From Siphonodentalium dalli (lineage: Eukaryota > Mollusca > Scaphopoda > Gadilida > Siphonodentaliidae): a stretch of 64,000 bases of DNA. The position numbers were made by a program, and so were the translations under genes. The stretch is from the NCBI GenBank assembly GCA_032622095.1, contig CP136066.1, forward strand, positions 63,020,609 through 63,084,608. Reading direction: 5' to 3'. The notes beneath the pieces are model-generated. The model searched no databases, had not been told where the DNA came from, and was given only the letters and a program-made list of their open reading frames with translations. Position 1 is the first letter of the stretch. Each line of letters opens with the position of its first letter. Of this stretch, positions 1 to 11,724 are shown in pieces.

Positions 1-1960
1 GGACAACTTCGACAGTGTTTCGAAGGTTGCTAGCTGTCTCATTCCCTTGGACAGATTCTATATGCTAAGGAGAAGACCCTAGTGTACAGACTACCCACAC
101 TTCTTGACCATTATCCGAAGCAAACTGTGTGACGCCCCGCAGTTGTCTCGTCGAATATCTCCCAGCAGAGAAGAACAATGCTCGCGGTGCTAGTTCGTGG
201 ACATGCGCCATGATAGTGGGAATGAAATGGGCCACTGTATACACCACCCCTACACCTGGTGCATGTTTAAGATATCGAATGTCGTGCGTGTCGGTTTTAT
301 TTGGTGTGGTAAGATTGTATTTCCACATCCGTTTCGAAGCCTTTCTGATTCAACTACGTACACTTTTGTCTGGATAATAATATGCTAGCCTCCCTCAAAA
401 CAGTCTGATGGACTAAAGGATAATGTCTTTATAGCATGAATGTATGCGTGTTTTGTTATCCTCTCTCGGGGTTAGTGTCAGTATGTGGGCGGTATTATCC
501 AAGAACATGTCAGGAACTGTGGTGCATTTATTTCACTATGTATTTAAAGAACAATTTACAGTCTCGATGGCAATGGCTGTGGCCGTTGGGGAACGCGACC
601 TTTATGATCATATAGCTTTATATATATAACTTTAGAATATAGTAGTTAATGTCTCATGCAGGAAAATGGTCGCATTGGTGATGTTACCAAGAAATCACTT
701 GGTGTACCAACGTTTGGTGAACTGAATGCAAGAGCTCATCAACGTAACATTCCTCTGGATGTTCTTCGCGTTGAACATTTCACCCTTTTGTTGATGGCAT
801 TTGTACTTTCTTGAACCATACCACCCAGCGTGAGTATGACATATCAACCAACTATCAAATGTATCGCCTTTAAGACTACACCCCAGTCTTGGTGGGGCTT
901 ATACAGCAGTAGCCAATGGCATACTCCTGGTCCAGTTGTTTAAGAACGGCTTCCAAACGGATGGGGACATACAATCTTAGCATACAAGGAAAGCAAAGCC
1001 ACACATGAGATCCTGTCTGAATCTAAAACATAACAAAATAAGGGGCGGTGCAGTCATGGTCCAATTTCATTTCCACTATCATGACACATACCCACAAACT
1101 AGCACCGCGTGTATTGTTATCATCTGCTTGGGTCTGTTCGGTGAGACGATTGCTGGACGCCAACAAGCTTGTTCTTATGATCATGTTCAAGGAGTTTGGG
1201 TATATTATGTATTATGGTCTTCTACGCCTTAGCAGAAATGCATCCGTCAAATGTCGGGCTTTCAACATCCGAAGCCATATACAGAAGTTGTTCGGGTACG
1301 TCAGTGCATTAGATGAGTATGTGAATTGATGAACCATATATTGAGAAGTGGCTCTTTGGGAAGATTACCAGGTGTACACGTTGTTAACCCCATTAGGTCA
1401 CCAAAGCTGACAATACGCAAATAGATAGCTCCTTCTGAAAGCTAGTATACGCATCGACCGAATACCTGTATAGTGTATCGCAAAAGATGACGCATATAAC
1501 CCATATGTAGCATCTGAATTATACCATAAGCTATACCACGAATGAAGCTCGCTAATAATTCCAAGCTTTCGAAACCAACACGTGAGCTGGACACCGGCAT
1601 ATGTATCGTTTGAAACATTCCGATTAGTGGCACACTCCTACAAAGAAGAGAAGTGAACTGTTGTTGTGAGTGAGATAGATTAATCTGACGAAGAGACGGA
1701 AACGAGTCTAGATAATGCTGAATGTGGCAATTCAGAATAAGCTCAGGTACTGTTGTTTTGATTCTTGGAAGTCATAATATGACTATTCGGCGCACCTATA
1801 TATAAGTGGAGAATGGATTTTGAAATGCCACATTGCGATTGTGGGTTTTCATCCTTCCAAAAGGCTACGACTTACATTGGAACTAATATATGGCTTATAT
1901 TATGTACCATTTCGTTTATACAAATCAATATTATGACAAAAAGTTGAAATTAGTATGTGA
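1..1960. other. Gene-poor stretch with a degenerate inverted repeat
   Basis: I see no supported gene here. The stretch about 65-315, read on the minus strand, resembles about 970-1215 on the plus strand. The best part is 120-235 against 1048-1165, where both copies carry the words ACTATCATG and ACTAGCACCGCG in the same order. The two copies translate to weakly similar peptides with a shared TIM-x-H-x-H-x-LAPR core. This could be an old fold-back element or a remnant of a repeat with coding capacity. The part from about 1440 to 1960 holds nothing I recognise. Confidence 0.45.
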
Positions 1961-3060
1961 TAATATCGGCTTCTTTTCAATTTCTGCCCGCCAGTTGGCC
2001 GCCATATTGACTGTGAGTATCACTTGCCAAACCCTAATGAATAATTCATACATATCAAAATGTAATGGTGGGTATAAATCGCGAAACAATAACGCCCATC
2101 CTAAGAAAGTAAAGTAATGTAGACTTGTTTTCAAATTTCGGTCGCCATTTTGGCCGCCATCTTCGATTTGGAAAACCATTTATTGCATGAGATGTAAGGT
2201 AATTACTTCACCTCAGTATTTACAACTCAACTGTACGCATGGGTGGAGTTGTCTCGACAATAATGCCCAATGATGTGAATATGAGGGAATTTCGGTGATT
2301 TTTCAAAATCTGTCCGCCATTGTGGGCGCCATTTTGGATTTGGGGGACTTTTATTTGGATATGGCACAAGGAAAGATCTTCGCCTAAGTGTTCCCAACTT
2401 ACAATAGTAAGCATGTGTGGAGTTGTCATGACAATAATGCTCACTGATGTTAAAATCAGCGATTTTCGGCGATTTTTTATTTCTGGTGGCCATTTTGGCC
2501 GCCATCTTGGATTTGGGTAAATATTCCTCAACTCAGGTATAAGAGGAATTCTAGCTCGAGTATATCCTGCAAATATATATGCATGGGTGTTGTTATAATA
2601 GCAATAACATTCATTGATTCGAAACATAACATCGCGTTATTAACGGAGATTCGGCTTTGACCTATGATACCGGCATTTGGGAAAACGTGATATCGGACAA
2701 AAATATCCCGCAATGAATGCATATTATGGTCCCCATGTATTCGCCAATGACTCCTATATGTGATAAATGTATAACATGACGCAAAAATTCTAACATTTTC
2801 CCACAGAGACAATCGAAAGGTGGTAACATGTCAGAAAAATAGCATATTTTCACATTTCGGCGGCCATCTTGGCCGCCATATTGGATTATGGGGTCGGATT
2901 TTTGGCTAATTTGTAAGGGTTGTATATTAGCATAACGAATCGAGCGGAAAACAAGACCGCATGTGCTATCATCTTTACTATAATGGCGATCAAAGAGACC
3001 TGGTGCATTTAAAAATAATGGCCGCCATGATGGACGCCATCTTGTCTGGAGTCTCTGCGG
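1960..3060 (+). repeat. Satellite array, ~160-185 bp unit, with GGCCGCCAT core
   Basis: A degenerate tandem array. The marker core (CGCCATNTTGGCCGCCATNTTGG-like) recurs near 1986, 2145, 2309, 2485, 2855 and 3015, giving spacings of about 160-185 bp with one double-length gap. A second conserved word, GCATGNGTGGAGTTGTC followed by ACAATAATGC, occurs once per unit at the best-preserved units. Because the unit is open in some frames, the array gives repetitive pseudo-peptides that should not be called genes. Related sequence in opposite orientation lies at 20.5-21.1 kb and at 63.5-63.8 kb, so this is a dispersed family. Confidence 0.75.
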
Positions 3061-3196
3061 CCACTTTTTAACAAGTGAAAAAAATTAGAGGAGACCTTAA
3101 GGATGAAAATTAGTGGGGTGAAGTTAAGTCCTGGGGGGGTGCAGAGGTCTACCAATATCTCCTGGACTAATACATATATTTGTAAAAAATTGTTAG

Positions 3197-3305
3197 GCCA
3201 ATGCATTCTCTTATATATGCGAGGCGACCTATGGTCGACTCGCATATATAAGAGAATGCATTGGCACAGGGTAAAACAAATCCCGACTGTTGGGTAAAGG
3301 GTTAA
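3197..3305 (+). mobile_element. Right part of a piggyBac-like MITE with a 69-bp hairpin
   Basis: Bases 3197-3265 form a near-perfect palindrome with 27-bp arms (GCCAATGCATTCTC... pairs with ...GAGAATGCATTGGC) and a 15-bp centre. At 3288-3305 lies TGTTGGGTAAAGGGTTAA, identical to the right terminus plus TTAA of the complete element at 40352-40750. I could not find the matching left terminus upstream, so this copy looks truncated. Confidence 0.65.
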
Positions 3306-4042
3306 TGACGATGACCACGGTTTTACCGCGTTACTCGACCGCGTTGATGCTATTAACCATGATTAATCCTACCATGGCAGACCTTCGTACGATTTTAAAG
3401 TCAGCATTGTAACCACCACATAGTGTATATTTCTGGCATGGCTTGACGCTGCATTGATGATACAGTTGAGAATGTCTGTCAGTGACCAACTTCGAATGTT
3501 GATTAAACCGTGTTTTGTGTTTAGTTAACACGGTGCATGACGCTCACAAAAACAGCTGGAATTGGTGTAAGGTGGCCACGTGAAAAATTAATGCAGTGGT
3601 TGCTAAATATTATTACTAATACTGGAGTAAGATTACCCGCGGTTGCCACATGTCAACCACTTGACCATGGTTGAACGGCGGTATGCTATAACCAGTGTCA
3701 TTAACGCCCTACAACCTTGTTAAATGGGACGATTAATTAGATCATAGCTGTAGTATGTTACAGTGAACAAAGTCAATAATAATAAAAGCTTGTGACGGAT
3801 TCAGTGATAATATGTGTCCCAGAATTGGATCCGTGTCTCCGATATTATCCGTCATTCCATACATATATCACAACAATATCACAGCTTCACCGTCGTTTCG
3901 AACAAAAGAATGACAGACTCCATAACAAGGCGATATGTTATGCCATATGAGAAAAATATCAATCGTGGTGATACCACTTGACTGTGGTTGAATGGCGGTA
4001 CAACTGCGGTCATTAACAGCCTACAACCTTACAATCAGTCCG
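3306..4042. other. No gene; ACCGCG-rich degenerate repeat with a ~310-bp duplication
   Basis: The sequence holds short words such as GACCACGG, TTACCGCG and GACCGCG near 3310-3345. A block at about 3653-3720 (CCACTTGACCATGGTTGAACGGCGG-like, followed by CATTAACGCC and CTACAACCTT) recurs at about 3966-4030. The second copy also reappears inverted at 14707-14790. There are no open frames of interest. Confidence 0.5.
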
Positions 4043-5108
4043 TGCATACCCAGAGACATGGCGATAGGGGGTTGGGGGTGTCTCAACCCCAACTTTGGTC
4101 AACATTCTCAACAGTTGGAAATTTCATACCTGCCAAAACATTAGTTGGATAATTCACACCAACAATAGGTTGAACATTTTCTTGCAGTTTGATTTTCAAA
4201 CAATTTATTGGGGGGAATTAATTGTTTTTGGACCAATATTTGCATATTTTCCTATTTTTTGTCAAAATTTTGGACTAAAATGGTCATTGGTGGTGACAGG
4301 TTGGAAATTTCCAACACTTGGAAAGTTTGTGTCCTGGTCCCTCCCCGTTGCCAGTCAAAAACTGCTAGTTAATTCAAGAAAACAATATTGTCATACATTT
4401 GGTCAACATTGTCATTGGAATTGTATTAAGTTGGAAATTTTACAACCTAAGTGAGAGTGTCTTGTTTGAAATTTCAAACTCTAGGAAGGCTTGAGCCTAG
4501 TCTAGATGCCAGGATTTTGCGATTTTCTTGTTCATATTTCAAATTTTTCGCACAATGGACCGTACCATGGTCGGCCCGGTGTGTCATTGTCCCTCCACCA
4601 TGGCCAATACAAAACTGATAATTAGTTTTACAAAACAATATTTTGCTGCATTTGGTCAAACTTGTGGACTGAAATTGTCATTAGTTGGAGAATTTTCCAA
4701 CCTGAGTGGGGAGTATGAGGTTTGAAATTTCCAACACTAGGAAAGCTTCCAGTTGAGGCCAGTCTAGATGCTAGGATTGGCTCACGCCAGATCGAACAAC
4801 CATGGTCGGCCCGGTGTGTCCTGGTATCTTTCCCATAGCCGTGTGCATTTGTATGGAGTTAGACCACTAGATGTTAGGATTTATGCAATTTTCTGTTTAA
4901 AATGTATGAATGTTCTCATACCGGGAATATTTAGGAATATAATGGATATTAGGCGTGATTACTGAGATGTAAGGGGGTGCACATGTAATTATGCAAAACT
5001 TGTGTTTGGTCTGATTCTGATTCAAGGGGCGGGTGCAGTTGGAATTTCCCAAGGTGGAAACCCCCCCCCCCCCCAACGGAGACCATCTAGCCACGTCCCT
5101 GTGCATAC
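4043..5108. mobile_element. Putative non-autonomous DNA element with terminal inverted repeats
   Basis: The left end begins GTGCATACCCAGAGACATGG and the right end closes with the inverted counterpart CCACGTCCCTGTGCATAC, each followed inward by a run of G or C (a poly-C run at 5060-5075). Inside are repeated words TTGGAAATTT and TTTGGTCAA. Related internal sequence occurs inverted at 40.8-41.2 kb and around 45.2-45.4 kb. I see no transposase. The left-end half alone is present inverted at 14607-14710. No target-site duplication is clear, so the boundaries are tentative. Confidence 0.45.
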
Positions 5109-6118
5109 ATCACAACACTATAAAGCAGTAGGCCTATCAGTTCATCGCAGAAACATTCAAACCAATGTTCAGCAGACTCCGAAACTGGTAGGCATGGACA
5201 CACATATGTTTCGATAAAATATGATGTATCATGAGACGAGTGATTGATCTGTGTCCACATGTCAGTTCGCGATAATTAATTCCGAAGAAGACAATATCGA
5301 CACACCAATTCTGACTGAGTTTTCTCAGTTTCTACGTTGGTGTTGATATTGTCATGTACTAATCACTAGTGGTTGACATCAAAGCTTTGGGGAATTATTC
5401 TCGTGCCAGTACCAAGTGTAACACCAACAGCGTTGGCTTGGACAGCTGTTGATACGCTGTGAATAGTGACAGTCGAATTAACAACTCGAAAATATCATCG
5501 GTTTTTGTAGTTTTACAGCTTCTCTGATTCACATTCAGACCCAAATCAAACAGTGTTGACATTTTTCCATAACATATACAGTACAAGAAGTAACCTATTT
5601 GATCCAATTTCGTCAAATTTGGCCAAAATAAAACTATTTATGCTTTCAATTTTCACGCCTTCCGGCGTTGCTTAGCAACCGGAAAATTGTTTCATTTTAG
5701 ACCACACTAAAACTTCAAAAGTGTACCTGTAAGTCGAATTCGCCTTTAAATAAAAGATGCAAGCGGGTGTTGTGTCGTGTTTCGCCGTTGTCGTATGGTA
5801 ATTTTAAACTATAGATCTATGACAACGAGTCGATGAGCGGCAATTTTTTCACTTTAATTTGATCATTTGCTCACGACAATCGACATCGACACACGTGACA
5901 GTCTCACCCAATCAGCTTGGAGCCAACGATTTGGTTTTCTGTGGAACTTATCATCTACATTTTCTACAGCGTTAAACAGGCTCTAAAGGCATATATTATC
6001 ATGATGTTTGGTACTATCGGTTCTATAGGTTCTATGGAGTACCTAAATCAGTTGCTTTATTTAGGAGTGATTGGAATGAAATCTGGTATGTGGGGTTACT
6101 AGCACAAAATATAGGTCA
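5109..6118. other. No gene seen
   Basis: AT-rich sequence between the MITE-like element and the palindrome arm. The only structure I noticed is a compact palindrome at 5660-5684, listed separately. Short open frames here show no recognisable protein. Confidence 0.5.
5660..5684. promoter_or_regulatory. Palindrome with an RFX X-box-like core
   Basis: TTCCGG-C-GTTGC-TTA-GCAAC-CGGAA is a near-perfect palindrome. The core GTTGC-N3-GCAAC fits the X-box half-site arrangement bound by RFX factors. There is no adjacent gene, so a regulatory role is only a possibility. A similar core lies at 43870-43882. Confidence 0.2.
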
Positions 6119-7796
6119 AGTTCGAATTCGGGTTCCGCTCGCCAATTTCCACCAGAGATACGGCCCATTCTGTTGGATTTGCACTCAATTTTCGTTTCTG
6201 GATGATAACCTTAGTAAGTCTCAACTGAATGGAATGAAATTTGGTATGTGGGTTTACTAGCCCAAAACACAGGTCAAGTTCGAATTTGCATGGGTTCCGC
6301 CCCCCCCCCAAATTGCACCAGAGTTATGGCTCTTTGTTGAAATTATTTTGCCACGCCCTAGCAATGCTCTTGTTCGTCGGCATTTAGCACACACGAAATG
6401 TTGTCCGGGGGAGGATATTTCGAACAGTTGAAAGATTTTTTGGAATATGAGTTCACAAGAGGCGTATCTGAAACGAGTTCGCAAACAGAGCCCGGCCGGA
6501 CATTTTCACCAGTGTTTTGGCCCTTTGATTGTCATTTTCAGCGTTTAGCACACACAGAAAGTTGTCCGGGGGTTATCTCGAACAACTATTAACGTATTTG
6601 ACAGATGTTTGGTATGTGAGATCATATGAAACGAGTTCACAATCTAGGCCGGTCATACAGTTCTACCAGAATGATGACCCTCTGATTGTAATGTTCATTA
6701 ACACGTTAAGCCCGAACTAAAACAAATATTAACCGATGTCAAACAAATACTAACTTATTTCCATTATTTCTTTAGCTTATTTTGAAAATACCCATCTCCA
6801 ACGTTGTCCACATAGGCGGGGGATACAACCGTCCGCGACTGCTTTATCATTTCCGGTGTCACTAGATCCTTATCATCAGCGTCACCGAGGGCCAGAAACT
6901 TGTGTCTATATGTGGATTTAAAATATAATTCGTGCAACAATTTCATATTAGCGTGTTGTGTGTGCATTCTTTACATTTTGTAATTCCTGTAAGAGGTAAC
7001 ATATTCGCAGAAGGACATTCATCCGAACAATGAAACGGAGATCCGGACAGACTGAAAACATTATTTGCGTCCAGAATAGACTGGCGTAAGTAATTGCACG
7101 ATGACTCGCTTAATTATGATCTAAAGTTCAGCTTTCGATGACACGACACTTCTGCTCTATTCATTAAGAAACTTTTAATGCTCTATTTATCTATTTTTCG
7201 TGATTTTATTCTGATGTTATGTTTCCAGTACACAGAATAATCAAAAGAAATCATTTCTGACCCATCACAAAATCTTAAGAACGACTGCGGGTGTAAACGT
7301 TCTTACACAGTGACATAGACTTGCTCTTATGTGCGGAAACAAAACAAACGGAATGTAACCAAATGTGAAAAAGCGCATTTTTAACCAAACTTTTGTGAAT
7401 AATTTTCAAATGATGGTTTTTCTTTACAAGTAATTGCTTTCATTTGTATTAGTCTATGACCGTAGCATAAGTATATATATGAAGTTGGCAGAATTTTTAT
7501 GCTATAGAGAATCCAAACTGACGTCACATCGAATGAATTAATAATGTTGAACAAGGAATGTCAAAAATTTATAACGGCGGCCATCTGGATTTCAAAATGG
7601 CGGGAAATGACCACGAACAAGATCACATAACCGAGAAAATATCAATCAACAAGCACTCTGCCATCAAGACCCCCAGTCAAAATGAGGGTGCATTTCGTGC
7701 TAACATACCTGCACCAGAAGCTTACAGTACAAATTTCCTTTGCGGGGATCCAAATTTGGTGACGAACTTGAATTTAAGTTCAAATAATGTGCATAC

Positions 7797-9128
7797 CTGG
7801 CAACTTCCATATCGTTGGCCCCACCGTAAGCGTACAGTATTCTCGCGAGCTCGTATTTGTTTTTAGTGGAAATTCTTGGCCTGTGAGATTGATGAAATAC
7901 TTCCAGTTTCTTCCTCTCTTCCACAGTTCTTTCATGCAAGTTATTTCAGGTAATAGAACCGAGAACTGGACGTGGATTACATCCACCGAGTGCGGCGACG
8001 GAAACACGTTATTGAAGCAGCTTGAAAGAAGTGCTATTTCAGACTTGAATATCTCTGATGACGAGTTATCCACGTGGATACAGTACAAATTAGTTGGTCG
8101 ATATATTGCGGGGAGAAGTCTTTCCACCTGAATAAAATCTTTGAAAACGATCAAAGAAAACGCTATCGGCATCCCTTTCTCCTCTGTCGTTATATTATCC
8201 ATGGTATTTATTTATTTATTTACCTCCAATAGAGGAGAGTATGTGTATACAAGTGTATTATGCGTATGGCCACACATATTATATGGCCTATAATGCGTGG
8301 TATGTACATCGTTTCACGATATATACATGTTTTACCATTTACTAACATAATATAGAAAGATAGTTCAGACTGTTGAGGCGTCGAAGAACCGGCGATTATC
8401 AGAAATGTGTAATAAATGGAATGGCACCACGAAAGAAGCGCACTCGCATCCGTATGGGCTAGCATCACCCATAAGTTATCTTGGGCGGATTAGTTTTGAG
8501 CACGTGAAGAGGAATGTTGCAGAAGCAAGAATGAAGTCGCTCCACAAAACTCCGAAAAGAATTTGGCGACCAAATGCGGCACCGAACAGGATCGCATGGA
8601 AGTGATCTTGATGCAGAGAGTCTAGAGTGACGAACGTATCCGTGCCGAAACGGTCTCTGATTATGCACCAGTAATGGTATCTTAGAGCATGCATGACAGG
8701 AGTGTTACACGAAGTGGTGATGTGTTCTATTTCATTGTTATATATACACCCACATAGCTTACATTTATAATTATTGGTGAAGAGTGTTCGGTTGAGAAGC
8801 TGTGCCAGATTTTTCATCTCCTGAGATTTTTCTGGATGATCTGCCAGGAGTTGCCGTCGCTGTGGGATGTGTTCAATAATGAGAATGCTCTAGTTTCTTC
8901 TGTCTTATCTCCACTAAACAACAGCCGGCAGTCAACCGAGTCAACTGTCCGATCGTCCATATATTTACCATCAGTAAGTTTGATACGGTCAACAGAGGCA
9001 ACGGTCCGGTAGTTGAAATATTTATCAATATGACTTTTCATACCCATTGAGATAACCAAAGAGGTTGTCGTAAATAAAACAGCCATCAGAACACGGAATT
9101 TTCAAAACCGATACCCGGCGATCCTTCC
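7797..9128 (-). pseudogene. GT14 (core-2 GlcNAc-transferase-like) copy A, disrupted
   Basis: The minus-strand reading runs from about 9128 down to a splice-donor-like CAG|GTATGC at 7797/7796. The product family (GT14, beta-1,6-N-acetylglucosaminyltransferases acting on O-glycans in the Golgi) is recognised from NWKYFINLTGQEFPLKTN and from the YRPTNLYCIHVD block, which match copies B and C. Lesions are visible. The initiator ATG present in B and C reads ATC here (about 9120). About 82 bp of exon is replaced by a LINE fragment at 8208-8855. One base is missing just after FPLKT (near 7861), which shifts the frame. The upstream flank (about 9128-9190) matches the flank of copy C, which B has lost. 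It is a clear pseudogene. The C-terminal half of GT14 is not present. Confidence 0.85.
8208..8855 (-). mobile_element. 5'-truncated CR1-like LINE fragment inside GT14 copy A
   Basis: The minus strand encodes an open frame (8476-8817) with a C-x2-C-x9-H-x4-C cluster, CKLCG...IEHITTSC. This is typical of the C-terminal zinc motif of LINE ORF2 and resembles VEHILIDC in the CR1-like LINE at 26 kb. The 3' end in LINE sense is a (TAAA)n tail, seen as TTTATTTATTTATTTA at 8207-8222. Compared with copies B and C, the insertion replaced about 82 bp of the GT14 exon instead of making an obvious target duplication. Confidence 0.7.
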
Positions 9129-9293
9129 ACATGTATAACACAACATTACACAAGGAGTGTATGCAGATAAAGAGCAGTCATTGATTTACTAGTTATGCGA
9201 GAACTTTATAAAGTTTATATTAGTTTTATATTTGTGCTGCGATGCGATGATGTCAGGTTTATACGTCTACGCGCTGTCGACGAGGGATGATAG

Positions 9294-9740
9294 TTATTCT
9301 GAGATTAATAAATAGTCAAGTCGACCATGTTTTATAGGAGTATATATAATATAAAAAATATAATGTTCGCCCATTATTGTACGAAGGGATTTCCTTGCAT
9401 TCGGGTTATTTTCACGAGGATAAATTTGAATTTCTAGTTCCTTGTCTTCGGCTGTGTTGAAGTCTCCACATATGAAATATTGTACAGTTTGACTATATAT
9501 ATATAGGTTGTTTAAATACATAGCAAAACAAAAATTAATGAAATAAGTAAATAAAAAGGCTATCTAATATCTAATACACAATGATATTGTCTAAGAAAAC
9601 GAATTTGATCATTATTCTTATCTTTATCTTTGCGATCGAGAAAGCTGTTCAGCAAGTTATGGTTCTCTTTGGTCAGATCATCCCTAATTTTAATCTGTCT
9701 CCGAGTTCCACCGCTCATTGTCTCGCACACTAACGTTTAC
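9294..9740 (-). mobile_element. L1/Tx1-like LINE fragment, left arm copy
   Basis: The minus-strand frame 9294-9521 reads YFICGDFNTAEDKE...NNPNARKSLRTIMGE and ends RLDYLLIS. This matches the endonuclease core of the L1/Tx1 element at 57 kb (VVICGDYNIA...NNPKARKELFKLIGE). Immediately upstream in the same sense, 9590-9740 encodes RQIKIRD-LTKENHNLLN, an ORF1-tail-like peptide (my inference). The same pair of pieces is in the right arm at 11725-12130, so the insertion predates the inversion or duplication. Confidence 0.65.
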
Positions 9741-9867
9741 GTAATACTATTAGGGCCACTTCCTTGTGTGCTTTCGGCTATTAGTGCTATTAGTAGCGCG
9801 CCGGAAGCACCGAATGCGCCAAAATTTGCGCCGTTACATTACATTGGCGCATGTTTGGCGCTTGTGG

Positions 9868-11350
9868 CGTACATTTCAATAAAGGGACATCTCCTGCAAA
9901 TATATAGCATTTCCATGGTCATAAAAAGGGAATTATGAGTTATTGGTGGATTGCTTCCCGCATACATGTATGGTGGGCCTATATTGACTCGAAAAATTCA
10001 ATAAAAAACATATTTCCAAATGCTTATCAAGATCCCTGCCCCTGAATGTTTCTCCACCCCGGAGTTCTAGTAAATTTCAATAAAGAGACATATCCTGCGT
10101 GTCCCTGCGGGCTTCGCTTTCCTCATGTGATGGGCCTATATATACTCGAAAATTGAAGAAAAAACATATTTCCAAATGCAAATCAGCATCCCGGCTCCAA
10201 GAATGTGTGTCTCATCCCGGAGCTCCAGTATATTTGGTTAAAGTGACATCTCCTGCAAAGATACATAACATGTCCATAGTTGTAAAAATGGAATTACGGG
10301 TACTTGGGGGCTTGCTTCCCTCATATATTGTACTAATTTAATTAAATTGGGTTTTAAAAAACCCATATTTTCATATAATCAGCATACTTGCCCCACGAAT
10401 GATTGTCTCCGCATCGGAGCTCTAGTATATTTAAGTAAAGGGACATCTCTTGTGCCGATCTGTACCATAAAATTGTATTTAGGGGTTACTGTGAGCTTGC
10501 TTCCCTCATATGGTTGGCCCAATTGAAGAAAACCCCAATTTCCATACATATGCACACTATCAACATCCCTGTCCCAAGAATTGATGTCTTAATCCCGGAG
10601 CTCTTGGGACAGGGATGTTGATAATGTGCATATGTATGGAAATGGGTTTTTTCTTAAATTAGGCCAGCCACATGAGGGAATCAAGCCCCCAGTAACCCCT
10701 AAATACCATTTTATGGTACAGATCGGTACAGGAGATGTACCCTTTACTTAAATATACCAGAGCTCCGGGCGCAGACACTCGTTCGTGGGGCAAGGATGCT
10801 GATTATATGAATATATGGGGGTTTTTCTTACCCAATTTTAAGTCAATTAGTACACCATATGAGGGAAACAAGCCCACACGGACCCCTAATTCCATTTCTA
10901 TAACCATGGAAATGCTATGTATCTTTGCAGGAGATGTCTTTTTAACCAAATATACTGGATCTCCGGGTTGAGAGACACATTCTTGGGGCAGGGATGCTGA
11001 TTTGCATTTGGAAATATGTTTTTTCTTCAATTTTCGAGTCTACATAGGCCCACTACACGAGGAAAGCAAGCCCGCAGGTACCCCTAAATCCCTTTTCATG
11101 ACCATGTAAATCATATGTGTCTGTGCAGGAGATGTCTCTTTACTGAAATGTACTAGAACTCCGGGGTGGAGAAACATTCATGAGGCAGGGATTTTGATAT
11201 GCATTTGGATATATGTTTTTGATTACATTTTCAATATAGGCCCAACATATGCGGGAAGCAGTCCACCAATAACTCATAATTCCCTTTTTATTACCATGGA
11301 AATGCTATATATATATATATCTGTGCAGGATATGTTCCTTTACTGATATG
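9868..11350. repeat. Head-to-head satellite at the palindrome centre (4 + 4 units)
   Basis: Four units of about 160-200 bp on the left (approximate starts 9868, 10071, 10230, 10428) face four inverted units on the right, meeting at about 10602. Each unit carries AAAGGGACATCTCCTGC, GGGCTTGCTTCCCTCAT, a tract like TTTCCATATGCAAATCAGCATC, CCTGCCCC and a CCCGGAGCTC-like end. Mirror-image units look more alike than neighbours in the same arm: the innermost pair share CATATGTATGGAAAT and GGTACAGATCGGTAC-type words. The tandem amplification therefore came before the inversion. Confidence 0.8.
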
Positions 11351-11700
11351 TACTCCACAAGCGCCAAAACATGCGCCATTAGTCGCACATTTGTTCGCTT
11401 GTGTCGCTTTCGGCGCGCGCCGAAACATGCGCTAATGGCACACTTTTTTGCGCTTTCGGCCCGTGCCGAAAAGTGCGTCATTACCGCATATTTCGGCGCG
11501 CGCCTTAAGCGCCACACACGCCAAAACGCGCCGAAACATGCGATAATGGCGCTCTTTTTGACGTTTTTGGCGCGCCGAAACATCCGCCAATGACGTAACG
11601 TAACGGCGCAAATTTTGGCGCTTTCGTTGCTTTCGGCGCGCTATACTAATAGCACTTTTTTGTGCTTTCGGCGCGCGCCGAAAGCCCCATAAGGAAGTGG
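11345..11700. repeat. GC-rich GGCGCGCGCCGAAA minisatellite
   Basis: Short units built on GGCGCGCGCCGAAA, CATGCGCC and AATGGCGC alternate for about 350 bp, in strong contrast to the AT-rich surroundings. The GGCGCGCGCC core is self-complementary. The mirror region in the left arm (about 9745-9870) holds only a short, more degenerate version, so the array has expanded on the right or contracted on the left. Confidence 0.75.
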
Positions 11701-11724
11701 TCTAATAGTATTCCATAGACGTCA

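Larger units (their letters stand above)
6119..10602 (-). repeat. Left arm of a large imperfect palindrome
   Basis: Read on the minus strand, this arm matches 10603-14606 in order: a terminal satellite, L1/Tx1 fragments, a GT14 exon, its 3' flank, and a distal block ending in the CAAGTTCGAA...GGTTCCGC-type sequence near 6119-6145 and 6268-6300. The arms differ by substitutions and by indels: the LINE insertion in copy A, an expanded GC-rich repeat at 11345-11700, and loss of about 160 bp upstream of copy B. This argues for an old, real duplication rather than a recent artefact. Confidence 0.85.

Noticed and set aside
2220-2627. Open frame of 135 codons with internal repeats
   Set aside because: It is the translation of the ~170-bp satellite, and the repeats in the peptide match the DNA unit.
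8405-8605. Plus-strand frame over the LINE fragment in GT14 copy A
   Set aside because: The minus-strand frame carries the zinc-like LINE motif, so this one is its shadow.
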